Part shown: positions 22,305-33,437 of the stretch, in pieces
Numbering within the stretch: the stretch's first letter is position 1
How the letters are laid out: the number at the start of each line of letters is the position of its first letter
NCBI GenBank assembly: GCA_034509735.1
Contig: JACGWO010000011.1
Span: 23,420,979-23,484,978 of the forward strand
Direction: 5' to 3'
From: Sesamum alatum
Lineage: Eukaryota > Streptophyta > Magnoliopsida > Lamiales > Pedaliaceae
DNA: 64,000 nt
Made by a program: the position numbers and the translations under genes
Notes under the pieces: generated by a model
Seen by the model: the letters and a program-made list of their open reading frames with translations, nothing else
The model's database searches: none
Told to the model about the DNA's origin: nothing

Positions 22305-22460
22305 AAATAGTGGCGGTCGGCAGGGAGGCCGCACAACAGGCAGCAGGCGCGCAGGCATGCGCACTGCACTTGCGTGCGTGCTGCTGCACAGTAGCTGTGC
22401 GAGGATAGCACCTGCGCGCGCGTCTTGTGCAGGCTGCACGCCTTGCCGACCGTGCTGGAC
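22305..22460. other. Second GC-rich island of the Copia-2 leader
   Basis: It has the same word composition as the first island, separated from it by about 400 nt of AT-rich DNA. Both islands are followed by a CGTTTT...TTTTC stretch and AT-rich text with GAAAAGG and TTTGCACCA/TTGCACCA, which suggests a leader segment of about 650 bp was duplicated. Confidence 0.5.
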
Positions 22461-22793
22461 CGTTTTTCGGTTTTTCGTTGTTTTCGCGCGTTTTCAGAAA
22501 ATCTGATTTTTCTGTATTATTCTGGGAATTTCTCTGAACTAATTAACTTGGGGCATTTTAATTTTGGTTGAGATTTTATATTTCATAGAATTAATATTGC
22601 CTTCTTAATTATGGAAAAGGATTTTGCAACAAAAATCATTGTGTATAGTTTGCACCATTATCCAATGTTTGGTGTGAATATTTTACATATAATTTCTGCA
22701 TTTATTTTATGGCATGGGATATCATGGATGTTTGTATATCATATTTTACGTAAGATATGTATTTGTGCTATTTGTGTTAATTGGATTGATGAA

Positions 22794-22878
22794 GGATGAT
22801 CACAAAGCCCCTAGACCGCATGTATAGTTTATTTATATTCGTTTGTTGGGTTGTGGCCTGTGTGCCTCTTTATTTTCT

Positions 22879-22919
<41 letters not shown>

Positions 22920-23307
22920 TCTAGTTGCCTTGGAATAATAAAACTTTCTCTCTCCCTCCTAATGTACTCCCCCTAAATGTTTAATTGGGGTTTCTTATTT
23001 TATGATGTAATGAGAGTAGAATTAGTGGTGAGGTTTTAATTTTTGTAAATAAAAATTGCAAGAGAAGACAAGCCCAAGGTGTTGGAGGCCCATGGAGATA
23101 GCCATCAGATGGCTCACGGAGGATCCATGGAGAAGAAGCCTAGTGTAGGCCCACGGTGGAGAGCCCAAGAAGATAAAGACGACTTACAAGGCCCATTGCA
23201 TGTAATGGGTTATTAAAATCTTGTAATAGCACAGGGCCTACCCTTAGATTGACCATAGATCCACTGCGGGCTCAGTGGGTCGCGTAGGTTTGGGTTTGTG
23301 ATCATCC
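22794..23307 (+). repeat. Inverted-repeat bracket in the Copia-2 leader
   Basis: GGATGATCACAAAGCCC at 22794-22810 and GGGTTTGTGATCATCC at 23292-23307 are inverted with one bulged base. It encloses 480 nt, including a (CT)n tract. Confidence 0.6.
22880..22920. repeat. (CT)n microsatellite
   Basis: Long CT run with two interrupting TT steps. Confidence 0.85.
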
Positions 23308-23572
23308 TACAGGGGCGTGCTAGGCTTTATTTTGCATGCGATGCGTTTTATATGCTTATGAGTATTCTATATGGTTATGTATGTTTACATTCATGCTTAG
23401 AATATTTCTGCTATAACGCATGCAAAACACTTAATAAGTGATGAGGTCTCGTTCTATCAAAACTCTCACTTGGTTGAACCAAGTTAAATATAGACCCTTA
23501 ATAAATAGACTAGGACTCTGGGAGTCTGTCCAAGCCTTCCATCCATGACAAAGTGAGGAAGATCTTTTGAGT

Positions 23573-23609
23573 CGATAGCGTGGTCTCACGAGTCGTGGCA
23601 CGACTATCG
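23573..23609 (+). promoter_or_regulatory. Conserved leader hairpin, Copia-2 copy
   Basis: Same stem words as at 13358-13394 (CGATAGCGTGG and CACGACTATCG). Confidence 0.5.
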
Positions 23610-24028
23610 TGCTCAGAAGAAGCTGCAATTTGTCGTGAACGATGAGTAGACTGTTGTTACCTGTCTCACGAGTGGTGGAGGTAGCAGTAGGTCTATGAAT
23701 TGGTTGATGGGTTGGGTCTAACGCCCGAATAACGTGATTCGCTTGGAGTCATTGGGATCACGTAAAAGGGTGAGGCAATTATCTTGGGAATCTCGTGGAA
23801 CGAGAATGGTATGGAATACCTCCCGCAGGTTATTTCCCATGCGAATCGTAAAAGCGGGGTATGGGGAATATCGCTGTGGATCCCAACTAGAAAAGGGATT
23901 TCCCGAAAACAACGTTTGAGAGTGTCGTATTTTCGTAGAAATAGTGGGAGAGGTTAAGGACTAAAGACCGAGATTTAACCTAAATATTACATCATTCTGC
24001 TTATTATTTTATGCTTTATATATTGTGA

Positions 24029-24690
24029 ATGTCTAAGTATCCACCAAATACATCACTAAGAGGCTTATTAAAAGGGAACCAATTACATGAATTGACTGCG
24101 AAATCTTAAGATGGTCTTAGATTTCCAAAACTTTAACTCACATACCGGATGAGGACGTTCCTCAGCCCTTGCTGGAGGGATCGACAATTAAAGCAACGCT
24201 TGGCGTTCAAAGGTTGAAGATCGACCACCGGTAAGTAAGATATAATGATGTTGGCTCAACTATACTTCGTTTGCATCATCTCTATATGGTTCTGGACCAG
24301 CATGTAAGGTATAAAGCAACGAAGGCATTTTTGAAGCTAAGATGACGAAACGGATGTCTATACAAAGAACATGGAATGATGATGCAATCCCTAGTGGAGA
24401 AGCTCAAAAGATCTCCACGTCAGTCTTGAAATAGAGACGTACATTAACATGATCCTTCAGTCTCTTCCTTCCTCCTACGAACCATTAATTATCAACATGA
24501 ATGAGCTTAGAAAAGATCTTCATAGGTTGGTACATGAATTTTTTGAACAATCCCCCCCCCCCCCCCCCCCCCCTGTCAGGTCCAAAGAGACATGTTAAGG
24601 AAGAGGAGGAGGAAGACAACGATGACGAAGAAAAAGAAGATAACAAAAGAAAAAAGCATAAAGCTCATAACCATAAAGTGCTCACCTGAT
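24029..24690 (+). pseudogene. Decayed, truncated gag of Copia-2
   Basis: ATG at 24029 aligns with the gag starts at 13834 and 40646 (same position after the GTGGGAGA leader end), but the frame is soon lost. Recognisable fragments follow, such as codons for ILQSLPSSYEP around 24450. Homology stops at the C22 tract; the piece after it (24575-24690) encodes a Glu/Asp/Lys-rich stretch of unknown origin. Confidence 0.5.
24552..24573. repeat. Poly-C tract of 22 bases
   Basis: Uninterrupted C22 at the point where the Copia-2 gag homology ends. Confidence 0.9.
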
Positions 24691-24890
24691 AATAAGGGGA
24701 AGAGATGCTTCCCTATTGACTCTTTTTTTTAATAGTGAATAAAGCAAGTTGTGCTCCTTTTGACCTTTCTTTTGTGTGGATCAATAAATCATGTATACTT
24801 GTGTGTTCAAATAACGGCATATGGCACCTTTCAAAGTTCTATGTTCATTGTATCTCCATTTTTCATTTGTTATATGTTTTTTCGTTAATC

Positions 24891-25311
24891 GGTGGACCAA
24901 AAAATGTAAAGGCAGGATTAATTTTTTTTAAAAAGGACCAAAATTGAGATGTGCACGACTAAATGTGTCAAAAAAAAGGACGAAATGTGTAAACCGCGAA
25001 AGATACAGGACTAAAAGTGCTAATGGCCTAAATTTACAGGACCAAAAATGTAATTTTGCCTATCTACAAATCTCACGTGGCAGATGATGTGCTATTTGAC
25101 GTGGCATTCCGGCCAATCGAATTGGCCGAAAAATTTACCGGTGGACCAAAAGTGTAAAGGCAGGACTAAATGTGTTAAAAAAGGACCAAGATTGAGATGT
25201 GTAGGACTAAATGTGTAAAAAAATGACGAAATTTGTAAACCGCGAAAGTTACAGGACTAAAAGTGCTAATGGCTTAAAGTTACAGGACCAAAAATGTAAT
25301 TTTGCCTTTCT
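24891..25311. repeat. Two tandem units related to the 4247-4636 foldback
   Basis: The units start at 24891 and 25140 (offset 249 bp) with GGTGGACCAAAA and contain GTAAACCGCGAAAG and GGACCAAAAATGTAATTTTG. The second unit ends at about 25306. A palindromic CCGGCCAATCGAATTGGCC lies between them. Confidence 0.7.
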
Positions 25312-25314
25312 CCT

Positions 25315-27058
25315 TTTACACTTGTCTTCTTTTTAGACAAGCTTTAGCATGACTCATATTTTCTTCTTTTACACTTGTCTTCTTTATAGACAAGTTTTAG
25401 CATGACTCATATTTTCTTCTTCATCTAAAGATGAAAACAAGTCATGTCTATGCTCAATGAATCTTGTCTTGTGGGCTTGGGCTAAGGTCTTGGGCTTTAT
25501 CTTAATTTTCAATTGGACTAAGTCCAATTTTAATTAATTCCCAACTAATTATTTAGCCCATGATATTTAATTCCTTAATTAAATATAAGCCCAAATCAAT
25601 TAATCTAATTAATTAATTTTCAAGCTCAAATAGATTCATCTTAACTAATCTATCACAAGTCCTTAATCAAATTAATGTTTGTGAACTTAGATTCCAAATT
25701 AAATAATCATATTATTTAATATTCCCATCAAATGATTTCATAAATCATTTCAATCAATTAATTTAACTCCTTAAATTAATTGATTTATTCTCCATAATTA
25801 ATTATACAAATTAATTTCAATAATTCCATCATGGATTTATGTGTGACCCTTTAGGTTCACTATTCAGCTAGACTTGGGCTTATATCATATATACAATTTA
25901 ATTAGCAACTTACTTGCTTTAGATTAATTAGATCTTATCATAATTAATCACCCTCAATTAACTCCTTAATTGGAGGGTACCCGTCACCATGGGTGGTCAT
26001 CTAGCAATGGTCCATGGCACTAGAGAATAGGTGAATTATTGCGTGAACCTATGAGCTATGCGTACCATGCAGATACGGTCCCTCCGTTACTAACCTCCCG
26101 ATCAAAGTCTAGAGCATGGAATTAGTTACCGGTTGATGTATATGTATAAACTCTTCAAGTTATGCTTTCAATTTATCAATATAGGAAAAACCCTTTCTCC
26201 TATTTGATCAATAGCCATGGCCATGGGCTTCGAGGAACGCATAATGTAGAGAACATAGGAGGTTCGTTATCATCTCATGATAAGTAACATATCCTATCTT
26301 GGAACTCACCAACCTCCATGCACCTCTTCAACTATGTCTTTAACATGGCCATGGGCTTCGAGGAACGCATAATGTAGAGAACATAGGAGGTTCGTTATCA
26401 TCTCATGATAAGTAACATATCCTATCTTGGAACTCACCAACCTCCATGCACCTCTTCAACTATGTCTTTAACATGACCATATAGTGATCCAAGATGAAAC
26501 TTGAGACCACATTGTACATAATCAAGTCATAGCCGTCCTATGCACAAGGTTACTGTGGAACCTCAAGTCTAAGGACTAGTTAGTGCACTATCTTAGCCTA
26601 AGAGTTTTAGTCATACTGATCATGCCATATAGGGCTTCCATATGACAACTCCTGCGAGTCAATTCAGTGAACTTGATAACTCTTTATCAAGCACTCACTA
26701 AAGTGCGCAGACGTCATACGTCTCTGTCTATGAAACTCGACATTCATCATATGAACGCATCACTTAGTGCAAGTCTTTAAGGAATGGTCGATGCCCTATC
26801 TCGATCGATTCATCGACTTGGAATATTTTAGATCAAACCATAGAGGTTGGTTTCATGATCGCCATCATATACGCGAGCCAATTCCGTAGCATAATTGATC
26901 TAAGGGCTTCAACCAAATGCTCATATAAATATAATGTTAAAAGCATATGATGAAGATGGCCAAAGAACATTTCTTATATTAACATATTATTGAAAAAGAT
27001 CGTATAGAATAGTTTACAAAGAGCCAATAAATTGGCTTGACGTTCACCTATTCTAACA
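25315..27058 (-). repeat. Minus-strand Copia LTR (LTR-F), R/U5 missing
   Basis: Its 5' end on the minus strand is TGTTAGAATAGGTGA at 27058-27044. It runs to about 25315, where the foldback-related repeats begin, so promoter-proximal and R/U5 parts are absent. It contains an exact 128-bp duplication at 26216-26471. Confidence 0.7.
26216..26471. repeat. Exact 128-bp tandem duplication within LTR-F
   Basis: Both copies begin CATGGCCATGGGCTTCGAGG (26216 and 26344) and look identical over 128 bp. LTR-E has one copy. Confidence 0.85.
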
Positions 27059-27100
27059 GTTTGCTATCATAACCCCCATCCTAAGATTCTTAAATCACAT

Positions 27101-27345
27101 GTCTGGTCACTTCCTCTCAGAGGAGGAGCTGGATCCTGATAATGGATATTACCATGGAGGAGGTGAGAAACCCCCCTGAAGTTCCTGAGGGGGAGAAGGA
27201 GCCTGCTGAGGAGGATGTCGCTGTCCCGGAGCCTGCTGTAGTTGCCCCCCCTCAAGGAGCCACCTGCTGAAACCGTTGCCCCTGTTGCTGAGAAGAAAGG
27301 ACTGGAGAGAGAAGAAAAGGCCCCGTCTGCGGGGCAACACAACTA
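27101..27345 (+). pseudogene. Frameshifted Pro/Glu-rich ORF antisense to the gypsy pol
   Basis: The + strand carries MEEVRNPPEVPEGEKEPAEE and continues Pro/Ala/Glu-rich. A one-base slip in a C run near 27251 moves it into a second frame that ends ...EKAPSAGQHN before TAA. Upstream, a third-phase piece reads SGHFLSEEELDPDNGYY. This coding-like text is antisense to the gypsy integrase and lies on its 3' side. Tat-lineage gypsy elements (Grande, Retand) are known to carry such an antisense ORF. The start is cut at the LTR-F border. Confidence 0.4.
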
Positions 27346-27949
27346 AAATATGCCCCTCCCCCTTTAAAGATACTCTTCTACTTTTTATTCCCCCACCACT
27401 GTGGGAATGAAGCAATTTTAATCTGTTTGAGGCTTGCCGCCTATATCTGCTTTTGCTTTCTTTTTCCTGCTGGTATATGTTTGCCTTGAGGGGATGTCTT
27501 AGGTTTATGCTTGACACATACTGGCTGGTACCATACTTGAAGTTCTGTATACCTAGATATAATCAATTGACAAAGTTTAGAAAGAGAAGGAAAAATTGTC
27601 CCTGCAATTCGCGCTAGTTATGCTTTTGCTTGGACTAGCTTCCTGTGCTTTATGATAGGGCTTTCAGTTTTTACTCCAAATGCCTGTGTGAAATCAGGGC
27701 TTACATTTTGAGGTGGGAGAAGAGAGGTGCCTGCTCCCAGGGTCAGGGCTTCTTTTCGGCCCCCGAGGGCTCTCTAGATGAAAGAACTAAGTAATATGAA
27801 AATTTATAATAGGTACCTTATGCGGGGATAGAAACCTTGTTCCTACAACTCCTCCGTTCCTTCTCAAGGTACTTAAGAAAGTGATAATAATTTATAAATA
27901 CCTACTAAGAAGAACTTTTCTTCCTACCGGGTCCGAGCTAAAGAGGGGT

Positions 27950-28180
27950 AGGCTTGAGAGGGTCTTGCCTCGTGGGGGTTGGTTTTTGAGAGGGCTCCTC
28001 AGAGGGAGTTTACTCTAGAAGGAGCCCTGCTGAGGGAACTTTACTGCTGACGGTCGGTCCCACAGAGGGAGCTTTATTTTTTAGGAGGAGCACCGCTGAG
28101 GGAGCTTATTCCGAATGAGAGTCCGTTGAGGGAGCTTTATTTTTTAGGAGGAGCCCCGTTGAGAGAGCTTATGAGTAGAA
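27950..28180. repeat. Tandem GAGGGAGCTT repeats in the gypsy remnant
   Basis: Four or more units of about 30-60 bp share GAGGGAGCTTTATTTTTTAG and GGAGC(A/C)CCG. Confidence 0.65.
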
Positions 28181-28221
28181 CTTCTTAAGGTTCTGAATAT
28201 TCCAAGGTCGAGGAGAGGGAG

Positions 28222-28950
28222 TCATTCTCCATCTTCTAGCTCATATGCTCCTTGACCCAATACACTTGTCACCTTATAAGGTCCTTCCCAAGCAGGGTCT
28301 AGTTTCCCTATTGGTTTGGATGCTTCCACCTTCTGGAGCACCAAATCGCCAACTTGAAAGTTTCGAGGTCTGAGCAGGCGGTTATGGGCCTTAAACATTA
28401 GCCCTTTATACCTTTGCATTCAAAGGAATGCTTTTTCTCGTAACTCCTCTATGAGATCTAGATTTTCTTTGAGTAAGTTGTTGTTATCCCCTTCAGAGTA
28501 GCACATGATCCTGTGTGAGGGGCATGCCTAATTTAGCAAAGATTACTGCATCTGTTCCGTATACCAAGGAAAATAGGCTTCCCCTATAGGATTCCTGGGG
28601 GTGGTACGGTAGGCCCATAAGACACAAGATAATTCTTCCACCCAATTTCCCCCAACTTTGTCTAATGTCTTTTTGATCCCTTGGACCAGGGTCCTGTTGG
28701 TGACTTCTACCTGTCCATTAGCTTGAGGGTGCGCTACGGACATAAACCTTTGTTTAATTCCCATACTCCTACACTAGTCTTGTATCTCCTGTCTTTGGAA
28801 CTGCCTCCTGTTGTCAGAGATAATTTCTATGGCAATCCCAAAACGACAAATTATGTTTTTCTAGATAAACTTCATGACTTCTCCTTCAGTGATACGTGCG
28901 AGAGGTTTATCAGCACGAACTTGATTGATGCAAGAAAAGGGGACCTGCAA
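28222..28950 (-). pseudogene. Gypsy (Ty3) integrase fragment
   Basis: Read from 28950 downward, the frame gives integrase-core text: ADKPLARITEGEVMKF, IICRFGIA, ISDN, SVAHPQANGQVEVTNR and YRTTPRNPIGE. The C-terminal part follows after a TAA near 28540 (LLRPRNFQVGDLV, LDPAWEGPYKV). The second Asp (ISDN) and the Glu (VEVTNR) of the DDE triad are visible. The first Asp is gone because the fragment starts after it. At least two in-frame stops interrupt the core, so it is dead. Confidence 0.85.
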
Positions 28951-29585
28951 ACAAAACATTAGTACTCCGACGCTCAAGTCAGTAATTTGCTAGAAAAAGA
29001 TAAATTGAAAACACAATGTAAGTGAATAATATAATCGTGTTAGTTGTAACATGAAATGATTGTGTAGTGTGCAAGAATTAAGAATCCGTCCCCTACTAAG
29101 GGTGAAAACTTGATATTTATAAGCAAAAGAGTCTCCCGAGTTTGAGAAGTCTAGTAGGATTAGGACTCTTTGAAAGGTGCTTGAAAGAGGGGGCTCCTTG
29201 ATCCCCGCGGGGAGGGGGGTAGTGGATAACTCCCCCTGAACTTCGGATTAGGCTGACGGATAAGGGAGTCCGTTCCCAGTTGGCATTGTTCTTGGAATTC
29301 GGTTACTCTACCTTGCTGGCAGGTAATGTGGACATTCTACCACCATGCTGGCAGCCCTTGTCCACCGTTCTGGGGCATCAGGCCGTGCAAGCGAGGCTGG
29401 GCCAATTATGGTTGGCCCTACACATCTAAGTCTCATTCCTCCATAGGATCAGGTGGAGACGCAGGCCCTTCTTCCTTGGATATCGTAAGGTGGGCTGCTT
29501 GGGTCCTTGGCCTAAACGAGGCCTTTTTTGCTCTCGGGTTTCACTTGTTGGGCTTGGCCCAGGCCCGTCCAACTTATCCTCATCA
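28945..29585 (-). repeat. Gypsy LTR abutting the integrase fragment
   Basis: On the minus strand it starts TGATGAGGATAAGTTGG (29585), has a TATA-type CTTATAAATA near 29115, and contains GACTTGAGCGTCGGAG, a word typical of gypsy LTR R regions. It passes directly into the integrase frame, so primer site, gag, PR and RT are deleted. Confidence 0.6.
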
Positions 29586-30310
29586 CTTGTATATTATAAA
29601 AATTGATTATTATTTTTGAAAAAATACATAAAATTAGTATTTTATAAATAACTATAGATTATATAGATAAAAAGTACATTAAATTATAGATAACTATAAA
29701 TAATTTTATTTCTTTATAAATAATTATTTTATTTATTTATAAAATTAAAAATACATAAATTTTAATTTATAAAAATAAATAAAATAAATAGATATATATT
29801 TATAAATATTTTATAAATTTTATTTACAGCTATAAGTATTTTATAATATATATAATTAGTATAAAATTATTATAAAATATAAATTTTAAAATAAATAATT
29901 CCCTACCCAACCCCCTACCCCCATGTAATAATATGGGCGACGTCGTCGCCCAGTGGTGTTAGGGGGCGGTGCAGGGTGGACGACGGGAGGGGGGTTTGGT
30001 GGGTAGGGAGTTCTTTTTTTATAATTTTTTAACTATATATATATATATAATTAAGTTATATTGGAAGTAATATTTGACCACGTCATCTTTCATTTGTACC
30101 ACATCAGGCGCTAACGTGGTTAATTTTCCCAAATACGTAAGCAACATTTGGTCACATTATAAAATTCAGTTCAATTGATCGAAAAATTGAAAAAAAAATC
30201 TTAAATTAAACTTAATTAAAATAAAATTACAACATAATGCATAAAATTAAAAATTATTAAAACTAGTGTCCTAAAATTGACGAGAGCTAAATTAATAGAC
30301 TAAATTTTGT
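29586..30310. other. AT-rich DNA with a short G-rich core
   Basis: Extremely AT-rich on both sides of about 29895-30012, which holds ACGTCGTCGCCCAGTGG and a run of G tracts. The plan resembles the 810-2126 MULE, but no terminal repeats or target duplication were found. The right end (GACTAAATTTTG, AAAAATGTAACTTTCCC) resembles the 4247-4636 foldback family. No gene. Confidence 0.4.
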
Positions 30311-30859
30311 TTTCCCGATTAAAAATGTAACTTTCCCTATCTTCTCTCACTTTATCCAGTGATTCCCCTCTCCATTTTCTTACTAAAGTGTTCATCTTCT
30401 TTGCTCTTTTCCGCTTTGTTTTTCTTCGTTTTCAATTATATTACTTTATATTGTATTAGAAAATTTCATGTATTCATTATAAATTTAATATATTGAAACA
30501 GTTTTAAAAAAAACTTAATTTCACATTTCATTATAAATTTAATATATTGAAATAGTTTTGTAAAAAAACTTAATTTCACATAAATTACTGTATAATTTTT
30601 TTTTTAAAAGTTTAAGAACCCGCTGTGGATGTGCAAAACACGCTAATTTCATAAAATGAAACAAATGAAAGATAAATTCCTATTCTTCTCCCATTATTAA
30701 TTATATGCTTCGTCATATGTTCCACATGTCCCACGGATACCTCTTGTTGTCCTAGCTTTCTCTTATTCACTCGCCACGATTGCCATCCATATCCTCAACC
30801 GCATAGCTTCCCTTTCGTCGCCACCTTTGTTTCTCTTTCCCTATATCACACAGTCTTTA
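30311..30859 (+). promoter_or_regulatory. Upstream region of the NHL gene
   Basis: An AT-rich stretch with a direct repeat of TATAAATTTAATATATTGAAA (about 30479 and 30532) precedes a pyrimidine-rich leader. No TATA box can be chosen with confidence. Confidence 0.3.
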
Positions 30860-31555
30860 ATGGCAGAAGAAGAACCCAGAGTGGAAGCAACACATAACCA
30901 GCCTGTCAAAATGACAGAAGAAGATGAGAAGAAGCTGCGCAGGGAAGAAGGCACGCCGTCTAAAGGCTACGGCTATGCAGTCAGAGATCGACGCGAGGCC
31001 CTCTGCGCATCCATAGTCATCTTCCTACTCTTGGCCGGCATCACCGCTCTCACAGTCTGGTTGGTTTATCGCCCTCATAAGCCAAAGTTCAGAGTCGTTA
31101 GCGCCGCCGTTTATGAACTCAACGCCACCTCTCCGCCATTCATATCTACAACCATGCAGTTCACGGTGGTGACCAGAAACCCCAACAAACGAGTCTCCAT
31201 TTTCTACGACCAACTTTCGGCGTTTGTTTCCTACAAGAACCAGGCCATCACGCCACCAGTAATCCTGCCACCTTTGTTTCACGAGACCAAAAGCACGGTG
31301 GCTCTTTCCCCGGTGCTGGGAGGATCTGCCCTGCCGGTGACGGCTGAAGTGGTTAACGGGCTGATGATGGACGAGGCTTACGGGGTGGTGGGTCTGAGGC
31401 TGGTGTTGACGGGGAAGCTGAGATACAAGGCGGGAGCCATAAGGAGTAGGCGTTACGGAGTATATGTAAGGTGCGATTTGTTTGTGGGGTTGAAGAGAGG
31501 GTTTGTGGGGCAACTGCCTCTGCTTGGATCTCCGGCCTGCATAGTTGACGTGTGA
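30860..31555 (+). CDS. NDR1/HIN1-like (NHL, LEA14-type) membrane protein
   Basis: Single exon, 231 residues from ATG 30860; an in-frame ATG at 30827 would add 11 residues, but MAEEEP is the usual type of NHL start. A hydrophilic, acidic/basic cytosolic N-terminus (1-48) is followed by one membrane segment (about 49-69, ASIVIFLLLAGITALTVWLV) ending in the family-typical YRPHKPKF. The outer C-terminal domain has the LEA14 pattern: TTMQFTVVTRNPNKRVSIFY (98-117), the conserved NPN at 107-109, then YDQL. Family members sit in the plasma membrane as type II proteins, and some act in pathogen or abiotic stress responses; NDR1 is the best known. A specific role for this copy cannot be read from the sequence. 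It is intronless like most of the family, and no clustered paralogue is nearby. Confidence 0.85.
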   Translation: MAEEEPRVEATHNQPVKMTEEDEKKLRREEGTPSKGYGYAVRDRREALCASIVIFLLLAGITALTVWLVYRPHKPKFRVVSAAVYELNATSPPFISTTMQFTVVTRNPNKRVSIFYDQLSAFVSYKNQAITPPVILPPLFHETKSTVALSPVLGGSALPVTAEVVNGLMMDEAYGVVGLRLVLTGKLRYKAGAIRSRRYGVYVRCDLFVGLKRGFVGQLPLLGSPACIVDV

Positions 31556-33437
31556 ATTGATCTAGTTCAGTTCGTAAGCTCTAATTAATTTTACTTTTTC
31601 CGCCTTCTTTTCGCACCGCTGACAAGAAGTTAATTTTGCTTGTAATTTATCGATTTTAATCTCTGATTAATTAAGGTATGGTATGGCATGAAAAGCGGCT
31701 AGTACAATTATTAATTAACATGATCTGATGGATGCGAACATCAAAAGTGGTGATCGATATCAGTCATTTATATGCCCAGATGTAGTCACTGCCTTCATTT
31801 TCATAACCAATCACGGGTTTTAACCTCATATTTATAACTGATTTAATTGACTTCTTATATATACAATTTCATAAAAATGTTGAGGAAACATATGAAAGAG
31901 GCGCATGTCAGTTTCTTAATTTATCTAATAATAATGGAACTTTTGTTTGCGTTTTTATTTTGAGTTTTCAATTTTTAATTAGCGTAAAATATGTTTGTTT
32001 ATAATTGTATTTTTATTAGAAATATATTAATTATCTCATTTTACATCAAAATTTATATAAAATTAAAAATATATATTTTTGGTTGAAAATTAAAATACAA
32101 ACAAACAGGCCTACTTAACTAGAATTATGATTTGACAGGACAGAAATGTTTTTGTTCATGCAGTGGCTTCTTGGATAAGAATTTATAAAGGGAAAAGGGA
32201 TTAATTACTTGAGGTAGTAATGGGGATTGATTCTTTCATAGCTTTATATGGAGTATTACTCTTGAAGCAATTAGTCTGCTTTATTGGCATCGAATCTTTA
32301 ATTCCTTATATTATATGCTGATCCATTCTCCAGAGAGAATACGAATAATATATATCTTATACCACCCTTTCATCTATTTCAGTCGATCAATTAACCACGG
32401 TCTACTTCTCAACATGCATGTATATATGCGAGGGGATATGTTTTCTGAGTCCCGATAAACTGAATTCTACACTTTTGGTCCTACTAGTCCGTATCTCATG
32501 CATGTATTGAAATCTAAATATATCATTTATTAGCGGCAAAAGATATTAAGTTGATAATTTTATTTATATTTGTCTTCGAAACATTATAAGTATATACATT
32601 ATATTTTCAAAATGAAAATTGATTATAATTATTTTAAAATTATTTAATTCTATTATTTCTTTTTATTTAATTCTAAATTTATTTGATACTATTAAATAAA
32701 AAATTTAATCTTTCAAACCATTTTTTTTTTTTTTTTGTGTTTACCAACTATTAGATTTGACGACCTTATATTGGAATAAATTAGTATGAAAGTAAAATAT
32801 AATATATAAAAAGTTTAACATCGAAATAAAATTATTAATTGGTCAAAGTCCTCTTATTTTTTATTTTTTATAAGAAATATCAATTCTATTAGAATTGATC
32901 ATGTTTTATTTGTAGCTGTTTTGTTTTTGCAATTTTCCATGCTTTAAAATTTGTTTATATTATTTATGTGTATGACATATTTTTCTACTATATTTTGATG
33001 TCTTTTATTTTTAAATTATTGATATGAAATGGTTTTAAATTAATATTTGTTAACTATTGTTAATCCAATTTTTCTCTAATTAGACATTCGTAGTATCTGC
33101 GCTTGTATCGCGAGGTCCTATAGTTGTGCTAATTCTGTCAAAATATTCTTGATCAGGAAGTTTTAAATTTAAAATATTATTGCATAAAAAGTTTTGCCTC
33201 TATTTGGGAGTTTTAATTTCTTATTTTTAGTGCGGTTTCTTGATTTTATTCATATGAATCCAATTGGTATTATCTATTTCTTATTCAATAATATACTATG
33301 TATTTACAAACTTCAAGGAGCTAAACTTATTTAAAATATCTTATAAGTTCCTACATTTATAAGATATTTTAAAAGTTTAAAAATGTTGAATTCGATTTTA
33401 GAAATACGCTCTCAATTAAATATCTAGATAAACAGGA
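31556..33437. other. Intergenic, no gene recognised
   Basis: AT-rich DNA with poly-T/poly-A tracts and no long frame. The first ~150 bp should hold the 3' UTR of the NHL gene. Confidence 0.5.

Larger units (their letters stand above)
20453..24573 (+). mobile_element. Copia-2: truncated retrotransposon (partial LTR, leader, gag start)
   Basis: It comprises a 5'-truncated LTR, an intact primer-binding site, the family leader with two GC islands, and a decayed gag start. It ends in a C22 tract; no pol or 3' LTR follows. Confidence 0.75.

Noticed and set aside
28681..28962. 93-codon plus-strand frame
   Set aside because: Antisense shadow of the gypsy integrase fragment.
31025..31513. 162-codon minus-strand frame
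   Set aside because: Exact antisense shadow of the NHL coding sequence.
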